64,000 nucleotides of DNA from Paraphysomonas bandaiensis. Lineage: Eukaryota > Chrysophyceae. Below are positions 1 through 10,541 of the stretch, in pieces. The position numbers and the translations under genes were made by a program. The stretch lies in contig CBFFRP010000365.1 of NCBI GenBank assembly GCA_965644295.1, forward strand, positions 124,001-188,000, in the 5' to 3' direction. The notes beneath the pieces were generated by a model. That model did no database searches and was not told the origin of the DNA. It worked only from the letters and a program-made list of their open reading frames with translations. How positions within the stretch are numbered: position 1 is the stretch's first letter; the number at the start of each line of letters is the position of its first letter.

Positions 1-331
1 GTCGACATAAGGCGGACTATTATTGGCTGATAATAGAGTACTAAAACAGCAAAATCATAGCTATCATGGTGGTAGTAACAGTAGACCTACTCATGAGCGG
101 TTTCAATTATGATATGGCTCATATCAGTTTTTTTTGAAACGATCAGAAAGAGTTGAAGCTAGAATTTACTACAGTACTATGCAACAATACGAAGGCAACA
201 AAGTTCGTACTTTCCACTACTACACACTACTCCTACCAGGAAACACGACACTGTGGTGAGTACCACGCCACAAGTACACATATTTGACCAAGTGTTGATT
301 ATTAGATTAACGAATACAGCCAAATGCAAAC

Positions 332-1242
332 TTAAAAACGCATAGCGTGGGGCTTATCGTTAGTGCTGAGAGAAAACTTCGCCTGCAGATAGGCAGAGAG
401 CATGTCGATTTTATTCACATTTGCCAAAAGTTTGTCATCAACAGCCTTCTGTGCGGTCTTTCTAGCATCTGATGTGACAGTGCCTCTGCCCTCGACCTCA
501 CCCTCGGGTCTCTCCTCACGGGCAAAGAAGTCATCATCGATCTTAGAGACATCCACACCATCAAGGGGAACCTTGGTGGAGGTGGCAATCACGTAGCGTT
601 GGTTGGCACGACGGAGAGGAACGCCATTAAGGGAGTAGGGTCCTGTATATGTCATAAGTTATACACTGCCCTGCTATGACAATATACATATACACAATAC
701 AATAACTCCCAATACATATCCCCTACCACTCCTACTACACACAACTCTAACAAACACAATCAACCACTAACTACCACACTCATTCTTACAATAACTTAAC
801 TCATATATATTATACAAGACACACATACATACATATACATATAAACCAATCCATATATACATACATACATACATACATACACATACGATGAATCAATAGC
901 CTCAATCACTCACCTGATACCAACAATAGTCCTGATGAGAGAACCTTAAGAACAACAACTCTCTTCCCACGAAATCTTCCAGCGAGTAATATAACAACTG
1001 TACCAGGTGTAATCGATGCACGTGTCTTGGGAGGATTTCTTACAGGAACAGGACCTTTCTTAAGGACAACATCTTCAGCAGGATAATACTTTCCCACCAC
1101 ACCAGATGCAGGACCTGCTCCAGTGTATTTAAATGCAAATTTCTATAATAAAATCATACTATTATATACATATATATATATAAGTATATTCACTTACTGC
1201 ACGTGCTGCACGAAGTTTTAATACTTTCTTTCCTCCCGCCAT
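332..1242 (-). CDS. RPL6: Large-subunit ribosomal protein eL6 (RPL6)
   Basis: Structural protein of the cytosolic 60S ribosomal subunit. Three exons on the minus strand, 1242-1198, 1142-914 and 642-332, give 194 residues. The start is the short reading [15 protein letters not shown], followed by a GTAAGT donor. Exon 2 carries the KOW-like core ([22 protein letters not shown], then SGLLLVSG), and exon 3 continues with [20 protein letters not shown], both typical of eL6. The C-terminus ends in KPHAMRF. All three exon joins keep frame with GT-AG introns. Intron 2 (913-643) is long for this window and holds a short CATA microsatellite near 852-886. Several animal eL6 proteins are longer because of an N-terminal extension that is absent here. 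The family call is firm; only the exact first exon is inferred. Confidence 0.95.
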
Positions 1243-1839
1243 TTCAACACTTATATCAGTCTATTTACTATACTATGAAAGATAGAATTAGACATACTTT
1301 CACTTCATTTTCCAAACATGTTGAGAGATGGAGAATCACATACTTTTTTAGTGTTTCATTTATTGCCATGAATTCTTTTATTATGAAATCTTGAACCGAC
1401 ATATAGAAAACTGAAAATAGTGAAGTTTGATGGGGGGTTTTATGAAGGTAAAAAAACAAGAAAGTAGAGAGATAAAAATCAGGGTTTCTGTTATTATAAT
1501 AATATATTTTCATGCTTTTCGAGCTTTTACGATATAGAAAGTAAGGGTTTATATATACAAGATGGATTTATGAAGGAGTGTGTAACAGAACTCTGGGAAA
1601 GTTTGATATGAAGAACAATTATGTCCTAAATAAGAACTCAATTAGGCCTTCAGGGAAACGCGGCTGGCCTTACGATGCAGCGAGGGTTATTAACAATGAA
1701 TCCATCGATGTCATGGCCCGTTGGCCAGGTAAATGGAAAACACTTATGTGCGTTACCCCAAGTACCTGAATGGTATGTATGTGCCTAATTACAGAATATA
1801 AACATTAATCTGATTACCTCCTCACCCATCCTAATAATG

Positions 1840-2155
1840 TGGGTTTCAACACTGCCCTATTCCGAGGGCGTGGCCGTAGTATAGGCTCGTTGGTATACCA
1901 CATATAACACTGATTCTGCTCCCTGTCTACCCACGTACCAAAGTAGCTGACCGCATAGATCATTGTTGTCGCCCCACCCGTGTTCGCCTTTGCTAAGATT
2001 ACGTGGGATTTCTCATAGCTATGCATAACTTATATATGTAATCCGCGCAGATTCTAGTAGGAGCATGTTTACGTTCCCATTACCTATCAAAAATTATTCG
2101 GAGCTTCTCGTGTCCATGCACCATGCATGACTCAGTATAGACCAATCTAACACGC
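1840..2155 (-). repeat. Dispersed repeat family R1, copy 1
   Basis: The reverse complement of this stretch matches about 26910-27250 over roughly 300 bp with scattered mismatches and small indels. Shared landmarks, read on the minus strand, are CTATACTGAGTCATGCATG, AGAATCTGCGCG, a gagaaatccc block, GGTCAGCTAC-TTGGTAC, AGAATCAGTG and GGCCACGCCCTCGGAAT. An open frame (1814-2026, minus) runs through this copy, but the equivalent frame in the other copy is broken, so I treat both as decayed mobile-element pieces. The element ends are not defined. Confidence 0.7.
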
Positions 2156-2366
2156 TTGAAGAAGTTTGGGTTATCTAAGTGTTGTGAGTTTTGAGATGAG
2201 TGTGAATAGATGTGTTTCTGGTTGGGTATATTTCCGAGAGGGTAAAGATATTTATCATATTTCTTATTCTTTTTGCTATCAATAGTGGAACATGGTGGTG
2301 CTTAGCTGATCAAGTTGGCTGTTAATTTGTGAGTGATATGTGTTATATCAGGTAGATGCAATGCGT

Positions 2367-2500
2367 AATGTCAGGGAATGGTAACAACATATTGCATTCC
2401 TATTGTTGAATAGTTAATAGTGATAGTTTTTGGAACCGACCGAGCAATACTATTGCAATATAGTTGTATCCTTAATCAGCAGGGCCAGGTAAAAATATAT
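2367..2500 (+). repeat. Dispersed repeat family R2, copy 1
   Basis: Matches 5150-5290 in the same orientation. Shared blocks are a GGTAACAACATATTG / CGTAACAATATATTG start, CTATTGTTG-ATAG, a GG-ACCGACC block and AATACTATTG followed by a TA-rich stretch and ATCAG. Divergence is high. No coding sequence is visible, so this is probably a short non-autonomous element or a fragment of one. Confidence 0.5.
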
Positions 2501-3125
2501 TGGATTGCAATGTATTGTAATTATTTATTTTTGCTTGCTACAATATGTTTATTATTATTTTAGTAAAATTTGGACTTGCAATAATATATTGATATATATT
2601 GCTCACATGCATGTGTGTCTTAGAAAATACACTTCATTAATCATAAACTACTCTTCATAATCACATAACTCATCTACTAATAATTATAACATCGACCAAT
2701 TCTTTTAATTATCTGCAACGGAGAACGCTTATCCTGTTCGATAGTAGCATTCGTTCTGTCTGTCTCTGTCAAGCTATTCACCAGATAGTAAACTGCAAAC
2801 TGTTAAAAGTATGCTACCATCCTCGTACAACCAATAAAGACTGTCCGAATATATTATCTTATGATCTGTAAGAGTATGCCAGTGTAACAGTCAGTAAGTA
2901 AGATATTAGCAGAGTGATGGTTCTCCAAGCAAGGCAACAAGATTTTATTGATTTGGTCATATATTAGGTTACCGTTTTTTTCATTGTAAAGTTCTTATTT
3001 TTAAGGAAAAAAGAATGAACTAATCAATGAACGAATAATCAGTAAAATCGATTTGCAGAAGCACATCCAGCGGCAGCTTCATAGTCACCACTATCAGAGT
3101 GGATCATCAAACACTCCACAAGTCG

Positions 3126-3180
3126 TTTTCCATCCTTCAACTGCAGTGTAGAATATCATAATGATGTCAGTGTAAGCGAC
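3126..3180 (+). repeat. Short repeat R3, copy 1
   Basis: About 55 bp resembling 27293-27350 in the same orientation. The strongest shared cores are TTCCATCCT and ATCATAATGATGTC. The second copy lies just beside the R1 repeat at 27 kb, so R3 may be a detached part of the same element. Confidence 0.4.
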
Positions 3181-3747
3181 CTATCTTCATAATAGCCAGG
3201 ACTTCGAAACAACTTAAAATTGTTTCAGGGGAGTTGAAGTGTCTTATCGGATGCTGTGCAGGTGGTTAAAAGGGCAGTGGCATCCAGTTCTTTTAGGGTT
3301 TGTGTGCCTCATATATCATACTCATACACACACATCATTCGATCAGGTGCACTAGCAGAGGAAGTTAAAGCGCCTTGTCTATAAATGTGATGATGATGCT
3401 AATTAAGGCATTAAGAAGCCTATCTTGCGCCTGAAACTTTCACACTCATCAACACACTTATGTACGAATTTCAACACCTCGCAGCCTCAGTATCCTTCTG
3501 TGGTAGGAGTACATTTGTTGTAGCCGTTATATAGAAACCTGGGGGTTTATTGTTTTGAGTTGATCTAGTACTATTGCTACTCCCTAAAAGCATACAGTAT
3601 ACATATCATTCATTGAAAACTATATGAGTTTTCATATGTTTTCTTAATGTTAATCAGCGAACATCTATTTCTTAATACAGCAACCATGCTACAAATAGCT
3701 ATACAATCTAAAATATAAACCTTTCAATATCATGAGGATAAGCTATA

Positions 3748-3843
3748 ATTTAACCGAGGGATATAATGAGTTTCCCCCTCGTTTCAAAATTTTGAGCGCG
3801 GGACGATATTATATAGTCTCCTATATTGCCCGTGGTTAAATGT
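3748..3843. repeat. Small palindromic element
   Basis: A roughly 96-bp stretch with imperfect inverted ends: it opens with ATTTAACCGAGGGATATA and closes with TATTGCCCGTGGTTAAAT, so ATTTAACC-NN-GGG is shared by both termini. I see no clear target-site duplication. It could be a miniature inverted-repeat element or simply a hairpin. Confidence 0.3.
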
Positions 3844-4619
3844 AGCCAAGTTGTATATGTGTAGAGTATCAAAGCTTGACACTATATATGAGAAGTATTA
3901 ACTTAACAACAAGTCGAGGTAACACCAAAACCTGGTTTTTGATGTAAAACCTGGTGAAATTTTGGTGATGGTTGGAAAAGGGTATAACTATGCACAATAA
4001 GTAACTATGAAGTTAATAACAGTGTGAAAAGTATTATTTATAATATTTTTTACTAAAATTTCTTCCATATTACTTCAGTTTTACAGCAATAAAAGTCTCC
4101 GACTGCACACATATATTATACAGTTCAAGCTATTCCGTCAAGCATAATATAAAGCTATTCTTTGTACGATACCCCACTACTACGTCGACGTTTTCCGGTC
4201 ACAACATTCTCAGATGAGAGAGCGCCTTGATCCACCCATTCGGTTGTAGGCTCTGTCACTATTTCCCATTGCTGTTTTTAGTCCTTTTCTTTGACGAAGT
4301 TACTGTATAATATATAATATATTATAACGTTTACATAATAATCATATTATTATTATATATACTAACCTTTTATGTGCCTCAAGTAACTTGCCGCTAGGTT
4401 GTTGTCATACTGTCCATCATTATATTTGATATCGTAAGTATTGTCGCTGTGTACCTGAGTATATAAATCTCTCTTACATTTATTGATTAAATATATGTGT
4501 TACACATACATGTCGCTGCTTACCTCAAAAATAATACCTCTTAAATTGTGTATGTTATTAGAAGCTATATATATAAAGATCTGATTATTACATGAGAGAA
4601 CTACTTTGTTTTTAGCTAT

Positions 4620-5039
4620 CTACGACTTTAGACTAGTGGTATCCAAGTTGCTAAATACTGAGTTTTCTCGGGACTGCTTGTGCATTGCTGCAAGCACCTT
4701 GGTGCAACCATCCCGATTATTAGAAGCTAGTTCACCAACTGCAAATGTTGGTGACGAACGATGACAATCTGATTCTGGGTCTGACACTTGTTCTTCAGCC
4801 TCAGAATCACTTCCTGTTAAACGGGTTGCATTGATACGCTCCTGCTCCTCCCTCTTCCTAGCAGCAGCATTCTTCCTGTTGACCTCACGTCGTGCTTCTC
4901 GTCCAATGTACGGTGCATTGAGCACACCTCTCGGTTCGTCACTGTTGGAATACGTATGGTTGTCGAGAGATAGGGTACTGCTCCGAGGTAATGTATCGAC
5001 TCTAGTGATGTTTGGATAGGGACTGGGTGTGGACGCCAC
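4620..5039 (-). pseudogene. Orphan open frame with a repeat-derived end
   Basis: An open frame of about 140 codons with no ATG near its 5' end (the frame opens with GTG and is stopped just upstream), so it is either an internal exon or a relic. The predicted protein is polar, with a basic/acidic middle (EARREVNRKNAAARKREEQE, then a Ser/Glu-rich stretch), and resembles nothing I recognise. Its 3' part, around 4672-4712, matches the end of repeat family R4 (27.8 kb and 50.6 kb), giving the residues GCTKVLAAMHKQ. That points to a mobile-element-derived or exonised fragment, not a conserved gene. Confidence 0.35.
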
Positions 5040-5149
5040 GACCAGTCGAATATATCAGTATTATGAAATATTTTGTTACATATTTATTATTGGTCTTTAA
5101 ACTTTAAAATGTTATTTTTGCTGGCAAAATATTGTAGTTTGTAGTACGT

Positions 5150-5290
5150 TGTTATCGGGCCCTCGTAACAATATATTGTTATACTATTGTTGGATAGCGT
5201 TTTTTATTAATACGATGGAGGTTATAGAACCGACCCAAAATACTATTGAAGTATATTACTATCATTGATCAGTAAGCAGTAAGTAAATAC
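5150..5290 (+). repeat. Dispersed repeat family R2, copy 2
   Basis: Diverged partner of 2367-2500, same orientation. Shared order of blocks: GTAACAATATATTG, ACTATTGTTGGATAG, a GAACCGACC block, ATACTATTG and ATCAG. Confidence 0.5.
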
Positions 5291-6492
5291 ATCCGTAGAT
5301 TCCATTTTTAGTGCTAGTCATTAAGATCACATGCTAACCAAACCCATTTCGATGTATACTACTTCGCTAATCACAATTTTCATCATCCTCTGAGCTATCA
5401 TCGGTGACGCCAGCAGCTTCATATTCATACAGTATTAATTAAAATACGCATGCATCCAGTCACAATTGTCGATTGGCTTTCATATTAAACGTACTAGGAT
5501 GCATACGTTTTGCTGCACTGGTAAATACGCTTTGCTGCACTCAACAGGCCTTCATATGTACTAGAAACACATACATCACCCTACAATTACGAAGCTCCTT
5601 TAACAAAACAATTTTGATGGAATTTAACAAAAACAACTTTTGACCGGTCCACCAATCAATATATATCAATTCAATATACTGTTACCGAACCCGGCAACCT
5701 ACAATCTACAGTGCGTGTAATATAACACCTGTACGTGGTTCACTGGTAAATAGGCTAAAGTGTCAGAGGCAATCTCCATATCCTAATGAGTAAGTAGCCC
5801 AATGTATGTTGAATGGTTAAACATCCATAACAATCTTCATCAAAAGGACTTCAATCCCATACTATTGAGTTGTTCACCGCGAAATCAATTACACTAACGG
5901 AGGTATCAAACGATAATAATATATGTAACATTACCACATAATGATATAAAGACGAAGCAGCTGTCATATTCCAGCATGCGTGATGATATTGACCTTAAGA
6001 TGTTCGTCCAATTAGGTGATCATACGATCATTTCAATAATTGTCGTTCCTACGAATTCAACAATTGAGGGGCCGCTATGGTGCTGACTATATACTGTACG
6101 GCTGACTATATACAGTGTTCAGTACTGTGTGGTTATATATGGATTGGGCGGTTTATACTGAACATATTCAGAGACACTACGCACTCACTACAGTGCAGAC
6201 ATGTCAAGTTCTTAGTCATCGCTCTTTGTCTTAGAGGTATATATCTTGTCCATGTATGTATGCAGAGTGTGTGTATTCTCTCTTCAGCTGTTAACCTGAA
6301 GACAGTAATGGCACATGACTGTGCGATGGTGTCTATAGGCATTGAGATGGAGCCATGCACCCCCATCTCTTGTCCATCATGTCCCTCTATTGTATATCTC
6401 TGAACTGTATTGTGGATAGAAGCACTGAAATGTCACATTTTTATGATTGTTATGTATAAAAATCTGGAAATTAGACAACTATATGGCAATAC

Positions 6493-6547
6493 TATCATCA
6501 GCCAATGAAAACCTACCACACTGTTTCTGTATGTTTTCATTTGTCAT
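6493..6547 (+). promoter_or_regulatory. Conserved 55-bp upstream block, copy 1
   Basis: About 48 of 55 positions match 9550-9604. The core CAGCCAATNANAACCTACCA is followed by CACTGTT and GTTTTCATTTGTCAT. It includes a CCAAT box. This copy lies about 190 bp before the ATG at 6737; the other lies about 250 bp before the cupin gene. Conservation outside coding DNA upstream of two genes suggests a shared promoter, although a small repeat is possible. Confidence 0.45.
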
Positions 6548-6736
6548 GAATGAAGAAGAGTGCAGGAAAGTGTCTGATTATCCAGATATCGGATTCAATC
6601 TGTGGGAGTATCAGCATCAACTCACAATTCAGCAACTAACAGACACATACACCTACACACACCTACACATACACCTACACATACACCTATACATACCTCA
6701 CACATTTCTTACTACTCAATAACGCATCTACCAAAC

Positions 6737-7051
6737 ATGAACACAGTTGAGATTGCAGCTCTTCATAGAGAGCCAGATACTAAGATCTGTATGGAGCTGA
6801 GGACAGTGGGAAAAGTATTCGGGAAAAAGATTAAAACTCATGTGCCAGAAACATACATACGATCCAAGTATATGCGAATACTATTCAGATATCCAGATAT
6901 TCCTCACCTTTCGAAAGAAATGGTGAAAAACTACGTCCGAAATGCCGCTCTATATTCGCCGGAAGTGAATGTACAGTCGAGATGTGGTTTGATACTCCGG
7001 CTGTGGCTTGGTCGACTTTCAAAGCAAAATTTGCGACATGCTTTACAGTGA
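6737..7051 (+). CDS. Unassigned small gene, possibly frameshifted
   Basis: From the ATG at 6737 the frame encodes about 104 residues starting MNTVEIAALHREPD and rich in Lys, Arg and Tyr, with no family I recognise. From about 6833 to 7147 a second frame on the same strand is also open and looks at least as protein-like, with a hydrophobic stretch (FTVNAITALGVAAVET) and a charged tail ending KWSKV. No plausible intron joins the two. Either this is a broken gene with a frameshift, or one of the frames is chance. The shared upstream block at 6493-6547 is the main reason for thinking that something is transcribed here. Confidence 0.3.
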   Translation: MNTVEIAALHREPDTKICMELRTVGKVFGKKIKTHVPETYIRSKYMRILFRYPDIPHLSKEMVKNYVRNAALYSPEVNVQSRCGLILRLWLGRLSKQNLRHALQ

Positions 7052-7147
7052 ACGCAATAACGGCTTTGGGGGTTGCAGCCGTTGAAACTATTATCGAAAA
7101 GTGTGAGTTTAGCGAGGAAACCACGACTGGTAAATGGTCTAAAGTTT

Positions 7148-8082
7148 AAAGACATTTCAGATTGTGTATTGGATTATAATAGACTCTGACATTTTATGAT
7201 ATTTTTATGATAGTTTATATCTATTAACAGGAGTGTACGTGTGATATATCTGTGGTGGTTTTACTGTAACATTGGAATTTGATTATGCACTTACCTAGAC
7301 GAATAACAATTAGTATTTCAACCATGAGCCAACATTTTATATGTACGATTACTCTGGAGACAAATTACTACGTACTACTAAGTAGCTAATGCTAGTCACA
7401 TGCTGAAAGCAGTATCATTCACCATAAAAGGAATGGAATCAATACTTTATTATACATGGACAAGTAGCAATGAATAATAGATATTCTATATATGTATTAT
7501 TAGAGCATTGGCTACAGATATACAAGAGTATGTATACTACTATGCATCAGGTACAGACATTTCCTTCAACATTAATCATTGTCGCACAATTTATAAGTCT
7601 ATAAAGTGATTTCGAGGTTAAAGCGGAGTTTAATTGAATAAGAGACATATCGAGCCTCGTTTTCGACTGTGCGGCAAAAGTGCCAGTGTTTTTCTTTATA
7701 TTACTGTCGTGCTGAAGTATACACGAGCTGAAAGAAGATATCATTGGAAGTACATGCTACATGACTCGTGCTCCTGTAATTAGATAATTATATACTTCAT
7801 ATTTTCGTTTTTTATTTATTTGAACAGACTGAATTGTTTTCTCCGCATAACCAACATCGGCTTCATCATCCTCTGTTGCAGACACTGTCTGAACGGAGAT
7901 ATTATTTAACAACATATTTCTCATATTATGTCAAAAGTTTCGACTGCTTGAATTTTTACAACTCATTTCTCAAAATTCAGATCATTAACAATGAAACTGT
8001 TTTCCTTTATGGAATTTTTAGCCCTGAAGTTCACCCACAGCGTAGTACTATGAGAAATACTTGACAATAGACAATCACTGCT
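7148..8082. other. Intergenic, nothing recognised
   Basis: AT-rich sequence between the small gene at 6.7 kb and the 3' end of the CaaX-protein gene. Short open frames at 7547-7744 (minus) and 7834-8064 (plus) lack splice partners, motifs and any family signal. Confidence 0.5.
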
Positions 8083-9043
8083 TTACATGATGGAGCATGA
8101 CGAGCTCGGATTTTCCGATACTGATTGCGATGTCATTGCCATGGCAGCTCCACCCACTCCAACACCCGCAGCAAAAGAAATCATTGTCGAGCTACAGTAG
8201 TCTGATTTGCCTCCAAGAGCGACTTCTACACTTCGTCGCAATGCTTCAAAGGAGTCGCACATTTCTGATATCATATTAGGACTGATGTGTTGTTGACCGA
8301 ACGCGATCTCGAATACTTGAACTTTTCTGCTTAAAGTGTTTGTTAAAGTAGTCAGGTTATGAGCATTATTGGACATGTTTTCGACAAAATCATGAAGCTT
8401 TGATAATGTCGAGTCAGATACTTCTTTCATGGAACCTCTCACCACAGCAGTTACACCTATTGTACCAACGGTGACACCGCATCCTGAAAAGGCTCCGATT
8501 ATAACAGGGTCGACAAACCATAAGGCAGGGTAAACTATGGCGGCCACGCCAACTATCAGTGCAATTGCACCAGCTAATATCTTCACCAGGTTAGTCCACT
8601 TTGAGCATTCGTAGAATGAGTCATTCTTTAGATTGTTCTTTAGCTCATTGAATGTCTGATATGTATGAAAATATAAATTATGTAAACACAGAACATGTGC
8701 ATAGATTATTCGTTTGTCATACCGAGCAGATAGAAAGTCCCGTCGCGGAAAGGTCCACGATATTTTTCGTCATTTCTGGTAGTCTACCATTATTCCATAA
8801 GAAATTCTCGATTTGTTCAGTTGTCATCTGAGGGCCTACTTCCTTCAGAAAACAGAAAATTGCTTCATACTTGATGCAATATGTTCCCGTGTCGACCAAG
8901 TACTGGTGAAATCTCTTGTAACAATCCTCAAATAAGTCTTTATCATATTCTCTCAGCTCAAACTTTGGGACTTTCTCCAACTCTTCAGATACTTTTAATA
9001 TCAATGTTCTCATTGAAGTGGCAGTGGTGGCAATCGAGTTCAT
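8083..9043 (-). CDS. Hydrophobic-hairpin protein with C-terminal CaaX box
   Basis: Two exons, 9043-8723 and 8655-8083, joined in phase 0 by a GT-AG intron, give 297 residues. I do not recognise the family. The N-terminal third is predicted helical (VSEELEKVPKFELREYDKDL). A long hydrophobic hairpin follows (ILAGAIALIVGVAAIVY, then IIGAFSGCGVTVGTIGVTAV), then an amphipathic region (HDFVENMSNNAHNLTTLTNT), a small glycine-rich hydrophobic patch and the terminus SSSCSIM. The last four residues, Cys-Ser-Ile-Met, fit a CaaX prenylation signal with Met favouring farnesyl. Helical bundle plus hairpin recalls apolipoprotein-L-like or alpha-helical pore-forming folds, but that is only a shape resemblance. 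The gene is divergent from the repeat ORF at 9150, about 106 bp away. The start used is the first ATG; the frame is open slightly further upstream. Confidence 0.75.
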
Positions 9044-9149
9044 TGTGTACAAGTGGACTGGGAGTGTGTATGTACTGAGGAGGTTGTTAATATGTGTTGG
9101 ATATAGTCATATAATGTGTATATCAGAAATGATCTTGTAGAGGAAAAGA

Positions 9150-9389
9150 ATGAGCTCCTCAACGTGCGCATCTTCTAGTTATGCAACGTGCGCATCTTCT
9201 AGTTATGCAACTTGTGCATCTTCAAGTTATGCAACGTGCGCATCTTCTAGTTATGCAACTTGTGAATCTTCTAGTTATGCAACGTGCGCATCTCGTACTA
9301 GTTGTGGTGGATATGTTGATCCATGTGCAGCCACAGTTGTACTGCAGCATATACTAGCCTATCAAACAAAAATAATAGCAAACGATTAG
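9150..9389 (+). CDS. Small Cys/Ser/Tyr octapeptide-repeat ORF
   Basis: A 79-codon frame starting MSSSTCAS. Residues up to about 48 are tandem copies of an eight-residue unit (ASSSYATC and close variants, one with Glu), followed by a unique tail with GGYVDPCAATVVLQHILAY. No signal peptide is evident. The reading frame is kept through all repeat copies because the DNA unit is 24 bp, and most differences between units are silent or conservative, which mildly supports coding. The position just 106 bp from a divergent gene would fit a shared promoter. Expression is unproven; it may be only a minisatellite. Confidence 0.35.
   Translation: MSSSTCASSSYATCASSSYATCASSSYATCASSSYATCESSSYATCASRTSCGGYVDPCAATVVLQHILAYQTKIIAND
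9160..9292 (+). repeat. 24-bp tandem repeat, about 5.5 copies
   Basis: Unit of the form ATGCAACGTGCGCATCTTCT plus AGTT, with a few substitutions (cgtgcg to cttgtg, tct to tca). It lies inside the small ORF at 9150-9389 and encodes its octapeptide repeats. Confidence 0.9.
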
Positions 9390-9549
9390 ACAAAAACGCT
9401 TTGTGTGGAAATATGCAGAGTGAAACATAAAAACCCTGATATATAGAGAACAAAATGGCAGAAAAACAAAATATGTAGAGTACAGTACTACTTCGTACTG
9501 TGTATGTACGGTACAGTAGCAGTGTGTTCCCTTGTTGAAAACCGACTGT

Positions 9550-9604
9550 TAATATCAGCCAATAAGAACCTACCACACTGTTCATGTGTGTTTTCATTTG
9601 TCAT
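9550..9604 (+). promoter_or_regulatory. Conserved 55-bp upstream block, copy 2
   Basis: Partner of 6493-6547, including the CCAAT box in CAGCCAATAAGAACC and the GTTTTCATTTGTCAT tail. It precedes the cupin gene by about 250 bp, with no other gene between. Confidence 0.45.
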
Positions 9605-9851
9605 ATACTATATATATCCTGCTGCTCCTGCTTCTGTTGCACATTGCAGTTCAACACCGTTCACTTCTTTTATGTCCACCATCAATTGACTTCATCTTGT
9701 GGGTTTGGCCATAGTGTATTTCACTGAACTTAACTCTAGTTTGTTAGTACATTCGTGTTGGTAACGCAGGTGTTAGAACTATATATCAGAGATATTGTAA
9801 GACAGTTATTAACTATTTGAATCGATTTGTTGTAGAGGGCATTGAGTCTAT

Positions 9852-10541
9852 ATGGATATCGCTGTTGGAGCATTGGCGTTCGGCTCATCTGTAGTCAGCG
9901 CAATAGGTCTGCGCTACTACAATCATAAATCTTCTACACGACAGCAGCAGCATGTGAAGTGTATTGCATCTTCTTTGGGAGTTATACCTCATCCTGAGGG
10001 AGGATATTTTATCGAGACATATCGCAGTGGGTCCACACCTATGAGTAGCCAGGGACTGACTGATATTTCCGGTGATAGGATGGAAACTGATAGAGAAGGA
10101 ATACAAAGGAATATTATGACATCGATGATATTTATGGCTACACAAGATGCCCCCGTGTTATACTTTGGTGTGAATAAAAGCGATCACGTACATTATTATC
10201 ACGGAGGGGGTTCTTATACATATATCTCCGTCAGTCCTGATGGCTCTGTTAAAACAGAAGTGTTGGGTGCAGATGTGTCCAAAGGTGAAAAATTACAGAT
10301 CGTGTTTAAGGCAGGATGTTTCAAAGGTGGATATCTTAATGGGGAGTACTGTATTATTGGAGAGGGGGTTGCACCTGGTTTCGACTTCCGTGACTTTGGT
10401 TTCGTGGATGAGGATATGTTGCGGCAACGTGTGTCGGAGCAATCCTTTCACAAGTACAAACAGTTTATCAAACCTGATAGAAGACGAAACTTTGATGACT
10501 ACTACACAGAGAAGCGTGAGAGATCTGTTTCTGTGTGCTAG
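9852..10541 (+). CDS. DUF985 / cupin_5 family protein (full-length copy)
   Basis: Single exon, 229 residues. Residues about 38-200 carry the hallmarks of the DUF985 cupin family: GVIPHPEGGYFIETYRS near the start, a central VLYFGVNKSDHVHYYHGGG corresponding to the usual His-rich strand, VFKAGCFKGGY, and EYCIIGEGVAPGFDFRDFGF. An N-terminal hydrophobic stretch (residues 1-22) could act as a membrane anchor and is extra to the family core. Members are small beta-barrel proteins, often bound to a metal or sugar-type ligand, but no reaction is firmly assigned. The 3' part from position 10240 lies within a tandem duplication whose second copy holds a headless version of this gene. Convergent with the phosphatase fusion downstream. 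Confidence 0.85.
   Translation: MDIAVGALAFGSSVVSAIGLRYYNHKSSTRQQQHVKCIASSLGVIPHPEGGYFIETYRSGSTPMSSQGLTDISGDRMETDREGIQRNIMTSMIFMATQDAPVLYFGVNKSDHVHYYHGGGSYTYISVSPDGSVKTEVLGADVSKGEKLQIVFKAGCFKGGYLNGEYCIIGEGVAPGFDFRDFGFVDEDMLRQRVSEQSFHKYKQFIKPDRRRNFDDYYTEKRERSVSVC

Larger units (their letters stand above)
1243..4619. other. Gene-poor interval with decayed repeats
   Basis: About 3.4 kb in which I find no convincing coding exon on either strand. Short open frames (for example 1268-1513 minus and 1578-1769 plus) have no family signal and no matching splice partners. What the interval does hold is fragments of dispersed repeats that recur elsewhere in the window (about 1840-2155, 2367-2500 and 3126-3180) and a small palindromic element near 3748-3843. 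These are listed separately. Confidence 0.6.
5040..6736. other. Intergenic; repeat remnant and promoter-proximal DNA
   Basis: Holds the second R2 copy (5150-5290). A sequence near 5660-5697, when reverse-complemented, resembles the R2 start (CGG-GTAACAGTATATTG), hinting at an element about 540 bp long with inverted ends; I could not find a target-site duplication. From about 6070 the DNA has repeated gactatata-type blocks and then the conserved block at 6493-6547. The open frame 6077-6403 shows no recognisable features and is not called. Confidence 0.5.

Noticed and set aside
6077-6403. 108-codon Cys-rich frame
   Set aside because: Overlaps a similar frame on the other strand, has no homology signal and lies in promoter-type DNA.
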